This document shows positions 41,022 through 49,192 of a stretch of DNA of 64,000 bases, in pieces. The position numbers were made by a program, and so were the translations under genes. This DNA comes from Streptomyces smaragdinus. GTDB taxonomy: Bacteria; Actinomycetota; Actinomycetes; Streptomycetales; Streptomycetaceae. The notes beneath the pieces are model-generated. The model was not told the origin of the DNA. It worked only from the letters and a program-made list of their open reading frames with translations, and made no database searches. The stretch lies in assembly GCF_009604385.1 (NCBI RefSeq), contig NZ_WEGJ01000005.1:1-64000 (forward strand). The letters are read 5' to 3'. Numbering within the stretch: the first letter of the stretch is position 1; every line of letters begins with the position of its first letter.

Positions 41022-41051
41022 TGTCAGTGGGCACCCCTAGGGTGGCTGACA
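41022..41051 (+). promoter_or_regulatory. Promoter with nested palindrome, WGR/MoxR operon
   Basis: TGTCAG (41022-41027) and CTGACA (41046-41051) enclose CACCC-CTA-GGGTG (41032-41044). The likely -10 hexamer TAGGGT (41038-41043) lies inside the inner palindrome, about 60 nt before the GTG start. A regulator bound here would cover the promoter. The -35 region is weak (GGTCA around 41016-41020), as in activator-dependent promoters. Confidence 0.5.
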
Positions 41052-41104
41052 CGTAAGCACGGGGCCGCGCGGTCCTGTTGGGTCGGGACGCAGGAGGAGG
41101 GGCT

Positions 41105-44100
41105 GTGCGGCGCTGGGAGTTGGTCGACGGCGATTCGGCGAAGTTCTGGGAGGCGGTGGCGGAGGACGCCACGGTCACCGTGCGCTACGGGCGGGTGGGG
41201 ACGCAGGGGCGGACGCAGGCCAAGGAGCTGGGGTCGGCCCAGGCGGCGGCGGCCCATCTGGCGAAGCTGGTGGGGGAGAAGGAGCGGAAGGGGTACGTGG
41301 AGGTGTCCGCGGAGCCCGCTGCTTCTGCCGAGGACGGGCCCGGCGTCTTTGCACTGCCCGACGAGGACACCTTCGTGATGCCCGTGGCCTGGGCCCGGCA
41401 GGTGTATCCGCGACGGGGCGGGATACGGCGGGCCGTGTCCAAGCCCGATCCCGGGACGGATGAGCTGGTCCGTGCGGAGACGGCCGCGCAGGCGGAGTGG
41501 ATCGAGCGCATGCTGTCCGCCCCGGAGAGCGACCCCGAGACCGTGGAGGCCACGCGCGCGCATCTGGCGGGAGACCCCAGGCCGCTGGGCGCCGCCGTCG
41601 TGGCCTGCCTCGCCGGGAACTACCAGCTGCCCGACGGCCTGTTCGTGGACTTCTGGGTAGCGGCCCACGGCCTGCCCTTCGCCGCGCGTGCCGTGGTGGA
41701 GTCCTTCTCTGTGCAGGCCCATTACCAGTCGTCCGGCACCCACCGCAGTGACCTGAGGCTCGTCCGCGACCCGCGGGTGGGTAACGCGAGCTCGGGGTGG
41801 CAGTTCGCCGACCGGATGCGGTCCCTGCTGTCGGTGGCCGACGAGGAGACGTACGGGCAGGTCGTCGCCGTGCTGGCGGAGTACCGGGACACCGCGGCCC
41901 GGCGCATGGTCGTGTCGTTCCTGGTGCCGGACCAGCGGGCGTGGGTGGACGACTGTCTGCCCGATGTGGACGTGGCCGGCGGGACGCTTCAGTACATGAT
42001 GCTGTGCTCGGTGGGCTCCCCCGGGCAGCTGGCGTCGTTCGGGGACCTGCACTGGGGGATCGACTGGTCGATGCCGCTCATCGCCACTCTCGCGGAGGGG
42101 GTGGGCAAGGAGTTCGCCCCGCTGCTCGCGGGCCCGCTCGAGAAGGCGTACAACGCGGACCGGGTCAAGCGGCTGGCCGACGCGCTGGTGCTGCTGCCGA
42201 CCGACGACGCCTTCCGGCTCCTCCTCACACGCGCGGGGGACAAGCCGGTCCGCCCGCTGGTGCTGGACGCGATGCGCCGCTACCCCGTCCGCGCCCTGCG
42301 ACTGCTGGGCGAGGCCGCGCGCGGCGACGCCGAGTACGCCGCGCTGGCCGGCCAGCTGCTGACCGGGCACGTCCGGTCCCACCCCGAGGTGGTCGACGCC
42401 GTGCTGGCGGACCTCCCGCCGGAGGCCGCCGCCCAGGTGGAGGCCGCGCGTGGCGGCGACCGGGTGGCAGACGCCCCGGTGACGGCGCTGCCGCCGCTCC
42501 TCGTGACGCCCCCGTGGACGGGGCAGCGCTCGGTCCGCAAGCCCCGCGTGGCCACGCGCATTCCCGACGCCCCGGCCGCGGAGGCCGTGTGGCTGGACGG
42601 GGAGCGGGAGGAGTGGGCCGCGTACAGCTCGTGGCGCGAACGGCAGGGCTGGGACCAGGAGCTCGACGTCCTGCGTGCCGCCGGGACCCTCAAATACGTC
42701 AGCTATGCACAGCTTTTCGTCGACCTGCCCGAGGACACCGTCCGTCCGCTGCTCGCCACCGCCAGGGCCGACGACTACTGGGACGGCGAGGACGCGCTGC
42801 AGCCGGTCGCGGCGAAGTGGGGCGTGGCGGCCGTTCCGCTGCTGGTGCACGGCGCCCGGCGCCGGCCCACCTTCCTGAGCCCACTGCTGCTCCCGTTCCG
42901 GGACGTCGCCGTCGCGGGCGTCTTCGCCGACTGGCTGGCGCGGCTGAACAAGGCGGAGGCCACGGCCCGGGCCTGGCTGACCCGGCACGCGCTCGACGCG
43001 GTGCCGTTCCTCGTCCCGCACGCCGTGGGGCCACAGGGCCCGGTGCGGGTCGGGGCGGAGAAGGCGCTGCGGCTGCTGGCCGAGGCGCACGGGAACGATC
43101 CGGTGCTCGCGGCGGCGGCCGGCTGTGGTGAGGAGGCCGCCGGCATCGTCGCGGACCTGCTCGCCGTCGACCTGCTGGAGAGCGCCCTCCCTACGAAGAT
43201 GCCCGAGGTCGGCGACTGGGCCGCGCCCGGGATGCTCCCGCAGATCCTGCTCACCGAGGGCGGCGCGCTGCCCGCCGGCGCGGTTCGGCACGTCCTGACC
43301 GTCCTCGCCATGTGCCGGCCCGGCGACACCTACCCGGGGCTGACGATCCTGCGCGAGCACTGCACCGCCGACTCCCTGACGGCCTTCGCCTGGGAGCTGT
43401 TCGAGCAGTGGCGGCTGGCCGGTATGCCCGCCAAGGACAGCTGGGCCCTGCACGCCCTCGGCCTCCTCGGCGACGACGAGACCGTGCGCCAGCTGACGCC
43501 CGTCATCCGCGCCTGGCCGGGCGAGAGCGCCCATCACCGGGCCGTGGAGGGGCTGGGCGTACTGGCGGAGATCGGCACCGAGCAGGCGCTGCTCCATCTG
43601 CACGGGATCGCGCAGCGCGTGCCGTTCAAGGCGCTCAAGCTGCGCGCCCAGGAGAAGATCGCCGAGGTCGCCGCCGAGCTCGGGCTCACCGGCGAGCAGC
43701 TCGGCGACCGGCTCGTCCCGGACTTCGGCCTGGACGCCGACGGCAGCACGGTCGTGGACTACGGCCCGCGGCAGTTCACCGTGGGTTTCGACGAGCAGCT
43801 GAAGCCGTACATACGCGACGACACGGGCAAGATCCGCAAGGCCCTGCCCGCGCCCGGAGTCAAGGACGACCCGCAGCTGGCTCCCGCCGAGCGCAAGCGG
43901 TTCGCCGCGCTGAAGAAGGACGTCCGCACGATCTCCTCCGACCTCGTGCGGCGGCTGGAGGCGGCGATGGTGTCCGGCAGGTCGTGGACGGCCGCCGAGT
44001 TCCGCGAGCTGTTCGTGTCCCATCCGCTGGTGTGGCATCTGGTCCGGCGGCTGGTCTGGCTGCGCGACGCCGGCGGGGAGACGGTCGCGTTCCGGGTGGC

Positions 44101-44638
44101 CGAGGACCGTACGTTCGCCGACGTCGACGACGACGAGCTGACCCTCCCGGACGACGCGACGGTCCGGCTCCCGCACCCGCTGCGCCTCGCCGGGCAGCTG
44201 GAGGCGTGGTCGGAGGTGTTCGCCGACTACGAGATACTCCAGCCGTTCCCGCAGCTGGGCCGCGCGGTGCACGCCTTCACCGAGGAGGAGGCCGCCGGCC
44301 ACCGGCTGACCCGCTTCGAGGGCGCCGTCGTCCCCGTCGGCAAGCTGCTGGGCCTCACCAAGCGCGGCTGGGAGCGCGGCAACCCGGAGGACAACGGGGT
44401 GGAGCGCTGGTTCTCCCGCCCCATCGACGACGGCCACCACCTGGTCATCGGCCTGGACCACGGCATCGCCGTCGGCATGGTCGGCGATTGGGAGGACCAG
44501 ACCTTCGAGTACGTCTGGCTCGGCGAGCGCCCCCGCGACTACTGGCGCCGCGACGACCACCCGCTGCGCTTCGGCGACCTCGACCCCGTCGTCGCCTCCG
44601 AGATCCTCGCCGACCTGACCGAGGTGACCGCGAAGTGA
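41105..44638 (+). CDS. WGR domain - DUF4132 protein (MolR/YehI-like)
   Basis: 1177 aa from GTG 41105 (GGAGGAGGGG upstream). Residues 1 to about 75 are a WGR domain: RRWELVDGDSAKFWE, VTVRYGRVGTQGRTQAKEL, DNA/ADP-ribosylation-associated in PARPs. A long alpha-helical, HEAT-like middle follows. The last about 280 residues are DUF4132 (FGLDADGSTVVDYGPRQFTV, IRKALPAPGVKDD, VIGLDHGIAVGMVGDW). E. coli MolR/YehI has the same layout. It is the first gene of a five-gene run in which each stop overlaps the next start, so the products are probably made together. The biochemical role is unknown; nucleic-acid binding is inferred from WGR. Confidence 0.88.
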   Translation: MRRWELVDGDSAKFWEAVAEDATVTVRYGRVGTQGRTQAKELGSAQAAAAHLAKLVGEKERKGYVEVSAEPAASAEDGPGVFALPDEDTFVMPVAWARQVYPRRGGIRRAVSKPDPGTDELVRAETAAQAEWIERMLSAPESDPETVEATRAHLAGDPRPLGAAVVACLAGNYQLPDGLFVDFWVAAHGLPFAARAVVESFSVQAHYQSSGTHRSDLRLVRDPRVGNASSGWQFADRMRSLLSVADEETYGQVVAVLAEYRDTAARRMVVSFLVPDQRAWVDDCLPDVDVAGGTLQYMMLCSVGSPGQLASFGDLHWGIDWSMPLIATLAEGVGKEFAPLLAGPLEKAYNADRVKRLADALVLLPTDDAFRLLLTRAGDKPVRPLVLDAMRRYPVRALRLLGEAARGDAEYAALAGQLLTGHVRSHPEVVDAVLADLPPEAAAQVEAARGGDRVADAPVTALPPLLVTPPWTGQRSVRKPRVATRIPDAPAAEAVWLDGEREEWAAYSSWRERQGWDQELDVLRAAGTLKYVSYAQLFVDLPEDTVRPLLATARADDYWDGEDALQPVAAKWGVAAVPLLVHGARRRPTFLSPLLLPFRDVAVAGVFADWLARLNKAEATARAWLTRHALDAVPFLVPHAVGPQGPVRVGAEKALRLLAEAHGNDPVLAAAAGCGEEAAGIVADLLAVDLLESALPTKMPEVGDWAAPGMLPQILLTEGGALPAGAVRHVLTVLAMCRPGDTYPGLTILREHCTADSLTAFAWELFEQWRLAGMPAKDSWALHALGLLGDDETVRQLTPVIRAWPGESAHHRAVEGLGVLAEIGTEQALLHLHGIAQRVPFKALKLRAQEKIAEVAAELGLTGEQLGDRLVPDFGLDADGSTVVDYGPRQFTVGFDEQLKPYIRDDTGKIRKALPAPGVKDDPQLAPAERKRFAALKKDVRTISSDLVRRLEAAMVSGRSWTAAEFRELFVSHPLVWHLVRRLVWLRDAGGETVAFRVAEDRTFADVDDDELTLPDDATVRLPHPLRLAGQLEAWSEVFADYEILQPFPQLGRAVHAFTEEEAAGHRLTRFEGAVVPVGKLLGLTKRGWERGNPEDNGVERWFSRPIDDGHHLVIGLDHGIAVGMVGDWEDQTFEYVWLGERPRDYWRRDDHPLRFGDLDPVVASEILADLTEVTAK

Positions 44639-45720
44639 GCACCCCACAGGACCCGGTCCTCCAGCGCCCGCCCGCCGAGGTCCGGTACGCCGACGAGCTG
44701 GCCGCCCTGCGCGCCGCCGACGAGGACCCGCGCCCGCCGGGCTGGCGGCTCAGCCTGCGCGCCGCCCGCCGGTTCATCGTGGGCGACGAGGAGGCCGGCA
44801 TCGGCCGCAAGTTCGTCGGCAACGTCTCCCTGGTCGAGCGGGCCCTGGTGACCCTGGCCACCAACCGCGGGCTGATGCTCGTCGGCGAGCCCGGCACCGC
44901 CAAGTCGCTGCTGTCCGAGCTGATCGCGGCGGCCGTCAGCGGCAGCTCCGCGCTCACCGTGCAGGGCGGTGCGGCCACCTCCGAGGACCAGATCAAGTAC
45001 TCCTGGAACTACGCCCTGCTGGTCTCCGAGGGCCCCTCCACCCGCTCGCTCGTGCCCGCGCCGATGCTGCGCGGCATGGCGGAGGGCACGGTCGTGCGCT
45101 TCGAGGAGATCACCCGCTGCCCCCTGGAGGTGCAGGACTGCCTGCTGTCCCTGCTCTCGGAGCGGGTCATCGCCGTCCCCGAACTCGACGGCCCCGAGGG
45201 CCTGGTGTTCGCCCGCCAGGGTTTCAACGTCATCGCCACCGCCAACACCCGCGACCGGGGCGTCAACGAGATGAGCGCGGCCCTCAAACGCCGCTTCAAC
45301 TTCGAGACGGTCTTCCCCATCCCCGACTTCGAGACCGAACTCGCCCTGGTCGAGGCCGAGGCCACGGCCCTGCTCCGCCAGTCCGGCGTCGGACCCGCCC
45401 CGCGCCGCGACGTCCTCGAGGTCCTGGTCGGCACGTTCCGCGAGCTGCGCGGCACCGGTGACGGCGGCGAGCGGATGGCGGCGGTGATGAGCACCGCCGA
45501 GGCCGTGGCCGTCGCCCACGCGGTGGGTGTGCGCGGCTGGTTCCTGCGCGGGGAGCCGGGCAGCGCCGCCGACGTGGTGGCCAGCCTCGCCGGGACGGCC
45601 GCCAAGGACAGCCCGGACGACCTCGCCCGGCTGCGCCGCTTCCTCGGCCAGGAGGTGCCCCGCCGCTCCGGCCCGCAGTGGCAGGCCCTGCACGACGCCC
45701 GCCATCTGCTGGCCGACTGA
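44635..45720 (+). CDS. MoxR-family AAA+ ATPase (YehL-like)
   Basis: 361 aa from GTG 44635, overlapping the upstream stop by 4 nt. Walker A GEPGTAKS 84-91; Walker B VVRFEE 153-158, with Glu-Glu in place of the usual Asp-Glu; sensor-1 ATANTRDRG with N204; arginine finger in ALKRRF near 219-220. MoxR ATPases act as chaperone-like remodelers with VWA partners, often loading metals or activating complexes. Here the VWA gene lies two positions downstream. Matches E. coli YehL in position and type. Confidence 0.9.
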   Translation: MSTPQDPVLQRPPAEVRYADELAALRAADEDPRPPGWRLSLRAARRFIVGDEEAGIGRKFVGNVSLVERALVTLATNRGLMLVGEPGTAKSLLSELIAAAVSGSSALTVQGGAATSEDQIKYSWNYALLVSEGPSTRSLVPAPMLRGMAEGTVVRFEEITRCPLEVQDCLLSLLSERVIAVPELDGPEGLVFARQGFNVIATANTRDRGVNEMSAALKRRFNFETVFPIPDFETELALVEAEATALLRQSGVGPAPRRDVLEVLVGTFRELRGTGDGGERMAAVMSTAEAVAVAHAVGVRGWFLRGEPGSAADVVASLAGTAAKDSPDDLARLRRFLGQEVPRRSGPQWQALHDARHLLAD

Positions 45721-48032
45721 TGCCGCCCGCCGCCCCCGTCCTCCTCGGCGTACGGCACCACTCGCCGGCGTGCGCCCGGCTGGTGCGCGACACCGTCCGG
45801 GCGCTGAAGCCCGCGTACGTGCTGGTGGAGGGCCCGGCCGACATGAACGCCCGGCTGGACGAGCTGCTGCTCGGACACCGGCTGCCCGTCGCCGTGTTCA
45901 GCCACTTCCGTGACGCGGAGCGGACCGCCACGTCCTGGGCGCCGCTGTGCGACTACTCGCCCGAGTGGATCGCCCTCACCCAGGGCCGCGCGGCGGGCGC
46001 GGACGTCCGCTTCATCGACCTGCCCGCCTGGCACCCGGCGTTCACCGGGGACGCCGACCGGCACGCCAACCGTTACGCCGACGCCGAGGCCCGGTACGCG
46101 GAGGCGACCGCCCGGCTGTGCGCCCGCTTCTCGGTGGACTCCGTGGACGCCCTGTGGGACGGCCTGTTCGAGGTCGCCGACAGCACCGGGCCGGACGATC
46201 TCCGGGCGCGCCTGGACGCGTACTTCGACCTCGTCCGCGGCGACACCCCGGCGGATCCCGGCGACAGCGCCCGCGAGGCGTACATGGCGTCCTGGATCCG
46301 GGCGGCGCTCGCCGAGGCCGGCGGACGCCCCGTCGTAGTCGTGACCGGCGGCTTCCACCAGCCCGCGCTGCGGACCCTGGTGGCTTCGGCGGACCCGCCC
46401 ACCGGCTGGCCGGACGTCCCCGAGCCGCCCGACGGCGCCCTCGGCGGGAGCTTCCTCGTCCCGTACTCCTTCCGCCGGCTCGACGCCTTCGCCGGCTACC
46501 GCTCCGGCATGCCCTCGCCCGGCTACTACCAGCGGCTGTGGGAGACCGGCCCCCAGGAAGCCGCCCGGCACCTCCTGCGCGCCGTCACCGAACGCCTGCG
46601 GCGCCCCGGCGGCCCGCCGGTGTCCACGTCCGGGCTCATCGCCGCCCGCAGCCTGTCCCAGGGCCTGGCGGCGCTGCGCGGCCACCCGTACGAGACCCGC
46701 GTGGACGTCCTCGACGGCCTCGCCGGCGCCCTGATCGCCGACGACCTGGACCAGCCCCTCCCGTGGACCACCCGGGGCACGCTCGGCGCCGGCAGCCATC
46801 CGGTGGTCGTCGAGATGGTCGCCGCCTGCACCGGCGACGCCGAGGGCCGGCTCCACCCCGACACCCCCCTGCCCCCGCTGGTCCACGACGTGATGGAGCG
46901 CCTCGCCCGCCTCGGCCTGGCCGACGCGGACGCCCCGGTCACCCTCGACCTCACCGACCCCGACGCCCTGACCCGCAGCCGCGTCCTGCACGGCCTGCGG
47001 GTGCTCGGCATCCCCGGCTTCACCCGCGTCGCCGGCCCGGACCACGGCGCCGACCCGGAGTTCACCGAACGCTGGCAGCCCGGCCCCGGCGTGGGCCGGG
47101 AGGCGGCGCTCATCGAGGCCGGCGCCTACGGGGCGCGGCTGGACGAGGCCGCCGGGACGGTGCTCGGCGAGCGGGTGCGGGAGGCCGGGACCGACGTCGG
47201 GGAGCTGGCGGGGCTGCTGTTCGACGCCGTGCTGTGCGGCGTGGGACCGGTGTACGCCGATGTCCTCGACGCGCTCGCCCGCCGCGTGGGGCAGGTCCCG
47301 GAGCTCGGGCCGCTGGGCGGGGCGCTGGAGGCGGCGCTCGGCCTGTGGCGGCACGACCGGGTGTTCGGCGTCGCCGGTGACGCGCTGCTCGGCGGTGTCG
47401 TCGCGGGCGCCGTGGACCGGGTGCTGTGGCTCGCGGAGGGCCTGCACGGCGGCGCGGGCGCCGACCCCGCGAGGCTGCGGGCGCTGGCGGCTGCCCGCGA
47501 CGCGCTGCTGCACGCCCCGGGGCTGCTGACGGTCACCGCGCGGGCGGCCGGGGAGGTCGCCGGACGGATCGCCCGCAACCCGCGTGCCCCCGCCGACGTG
47601 CGCGGCGCCGCGTTCGGCCTGCGCCGGGCGCTGGGCGACACCGAGGACCCCGCGCCGACGGTCCGGGCGCTCACCACCGACGTGCTGGGGGACTGGCTGG
47701 CGGGGCTGTTCGCGCTGGCCCGGGAGGAGGTCGTACGGGGCGCGGAGGGGGACGGGGAGTCCCTGACCGACGTACTGGACCAGATCGTGTCGGCGCTCAC
47801 GGAGGACGCCTTCCTCGTGGCCCTGCCCGCGCTCCGCCAGGCGTTCGCCTGGTTCCCGCCCCGCGAACGCGAGAGCATCGCCCGGCGCCTGCTCGACCGG
47901 CGCGGCGTCCACGGCTCCGCCCGCTCCCTGCTCCGTACCACCGCCGACCCACTGCTGCTGGCCCGCGTCCGGGCCCTGGAGGACACCGTGACCCGACTGC
48001 TGGACCGGCACGGGCTGGGGACGGCCCGATGA
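45720..48032 (+). CDS. DUF5682 protein (YehM-like)
   Basis: 770 aa; ATG 45720 overlaps the previous TGA by 1 nt. The N-terminus carries the family motif VLLGVRHHSPACARLVRDTV, followed by LVEGPADMNARLDELL and VVVTGGFHQPALRTL, which resemble the His/Glu pattern of TraB/PrgY-like folds. The C-terminal half is helical, ending in LFALAREEVVRGAEGDG and ALRQAFAWFPPRERESI. DUF5682 members occur almost exclusively with MoxR, VWA and SWIM genes. No enzymatic activity is established; conserved HH and GFH could bind metal. Confidence 0.85.
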   Translation: MPPAAPVLLGVRHHSPACARLVRDTVRALKPAYVLVEGPADMNARLDELLLGHRLPVAVFSHFRDAERTATSWAPLCDYSPEWIALTQGRAAGADVRFIDLPAWHPAFTGDADRHANRYADAEARYAEATARLCARFSVDSVDALWDGLFEVADSTGPDDLRARLDAYFDLVRGDTPADPGDSAREAYMASWIRAALAEAGGRPVVVVTGGFHQPALRTLVASADPPTGWPDVPEPPDGALGGSFLVPYSFRRLDAFAGYRSGMPSPGYYQRLWETGPQEAARHLLRAVTERLRRPGGPPVSTSGLIAARSLSQGLAALRGHPYETRVDVLDGLAGALIADDLDQPLPWTTRGTLGAGSHPVVVEMVAACTGDAEGRLHPDTPLPPLVHDVMERLARLGLADADAPVTLDLTDPDALTRSRVLHGLRVLGIPGFTRVAGPDHGADPEFTERWQPGPGVGREAALIEAGAYGARLDEAAGTVLGERVREAGTDVGELAGLLFDAVLCGVGPVYADVLDALARRVGQVPELGPLGGALEAALGLWRHDRVFGVAGDALLGGVVAGAVDRVLWLAEGLHGGAGADPARLRALAAARDALLHAPGLLTVTARAAGEVAGRIARNPRAPADVRGAAFGLRRALGDTEDPAPTVRALTTDVLGDWLAGLFALAREEVVRGAEGDGESLTDVLDQIVSALTEDAFLVALPALRQAFAWFPPRERESIARRLLDRRGVHGSARSLLRTTADPLLLARVRALEDTVTRLLDRHGLGTAR

Positions 48033-49192
48033 CGCCCGACCCCTCCCTGGAGCGCTGGCGCCTGATCCTCGGCGCCCCCGCCGAACGCTGCACCGGCGGC
48101 CTCGGCGGCGCGGGCGCGGCCCGGGACGCGGCGCTCGACTGGCTGTACGGGCGGGACGACGACCTGAGCCGGCGCGGCGTGCGAAGGGGCGGGGTGACCG
48201 GCGGGTCCGGGAAGGGCGGCGACCGTACGGGCGGCTCCGGACCCTCCGTACTCACCGCCGTCGACTGGCTCGACGACATCCACCAACTCTTCCCCAAGGA
48301 GACCGTGGAGCGGCTGGAGCGCGACGCCGTGGACCGGTACGAGATCCACGAGATCGTCACCGACCCCGACGTCCTGGCCCGCGTCGAGCCCAGCCCGACC
48401 CTCCTGCGCGCCGTGCTGCGCACCAAGCACCTGATGAGCCCCCGCGTCCTCGCCGCCGCCCGCCGCATCGTCGAGACGGTCGTACGACAGCTCACGGAAC
48501 GCCTCAGGCCCCGGGTCCGCCGCTCCTTCACGGGCACCCGCTCCCGCCGCCCGAGCCGTATCCCGCTCGCCCGCGACTTCGACTTCAAGGGCACCATCCG
48601 CGCCAACCTCGCCCACTACCAGCCCGAGGAGCGCCGCGTCCTCATCGAGCGCCCGCGCTTCCACTCCCGCACCAGCCGCCGCCTCGACCAGTGGCAGCTC
48701 GTCCTGCTGGTCGACCAGTCGGGCTCGATGGCCGGCTCGGTGATCCACTCCGCCGTCACGGCCGCCTGTCTGTGGGGCCTGCCCGGCCTGAAGACCCACC
48801 TCGTCGCCTTCGACACCGAGGTCGTCGACCTCACGTCCGACGTGACCGACCCGGTGGAGCTGCTGATGCGCGTCCAGCTCGGCGGCGGCACGGACATCGC
48901 CCGGGCCGTGGACTACGGCGCCGGCCTGGTCGCCAACCCCCGCCGGGCAATCGTCGCGATCGTCTCCGACTTCTACGAGGGCGGCGACCCGTACCGCCTG
49001 GTCCGCACCGTCAAGGGGCTCGTCGAGGAGGGCGCCGTCGTGCTCTGTCTGGCCGCCCTGGACGAGGACGCCGACCCCGTCTACGACCGCGGCCTGGCCG
49101 GCCGGCTGGCCGCCGTCGGCGCCCATGTGGGCGCGATGACCCCCGGCGAACTCGCGGAGTTCGTCGCCGGGAAGCTCGGCGGCGCCGCATGA
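48029..49192 (+). CDS. VWA-domain protein (YehP-like)
   Basis: 387 aa; ATG 48029 overlaps the previous stop (ATGA). The N-terminal about 215 residues are basic and helical, with a Gly/Arg-rich loop at 48-72. The C-terminal von Willebrand A domain has a complete metal-binding MIDAS: D229-Q-S-G-S233, T288 in GGGTDI, D314 in VSDFYEGGD. VWA proteins are the usual partners of MoxR ATPases, which act on them or through them. Cytoplasmic; no signal or membrane helix. Confidence 0.92.
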   Translation: MTPDPSLERWRLILGAPAERCTGGLGGAGAARDAALDWLYGRDDDLSRRGVRRGGVTGGSGKGGDRTGGSGPSVLTAVDWLDDIHQLFPKETVERLERDAVDRYEIHEIVTDPDVLARVEPSPTLLRAVLRTKHLMSPRVLAAARRIVETVVRQLTERLRPRVRRSFTGTRSRRPSRIPLARDFDFKGTIRANLAHYQPEERRVLIERPRFHSRTSRRLDQWQLVLLVDQSGSMAGSVIHSAVTAACLWGLPGLKTHLVAFDTEVVDLTSDVTDPVELLMRVQLGGGTDIARAVDYGAGLVANPRRAIVAIVSDFYEGGDPYRLVRTVKGLVEEGAVVLCLAALDEDADPVYDRGLAGRLAAVGAHVGAMTPGELAEFVAGKLGGAA

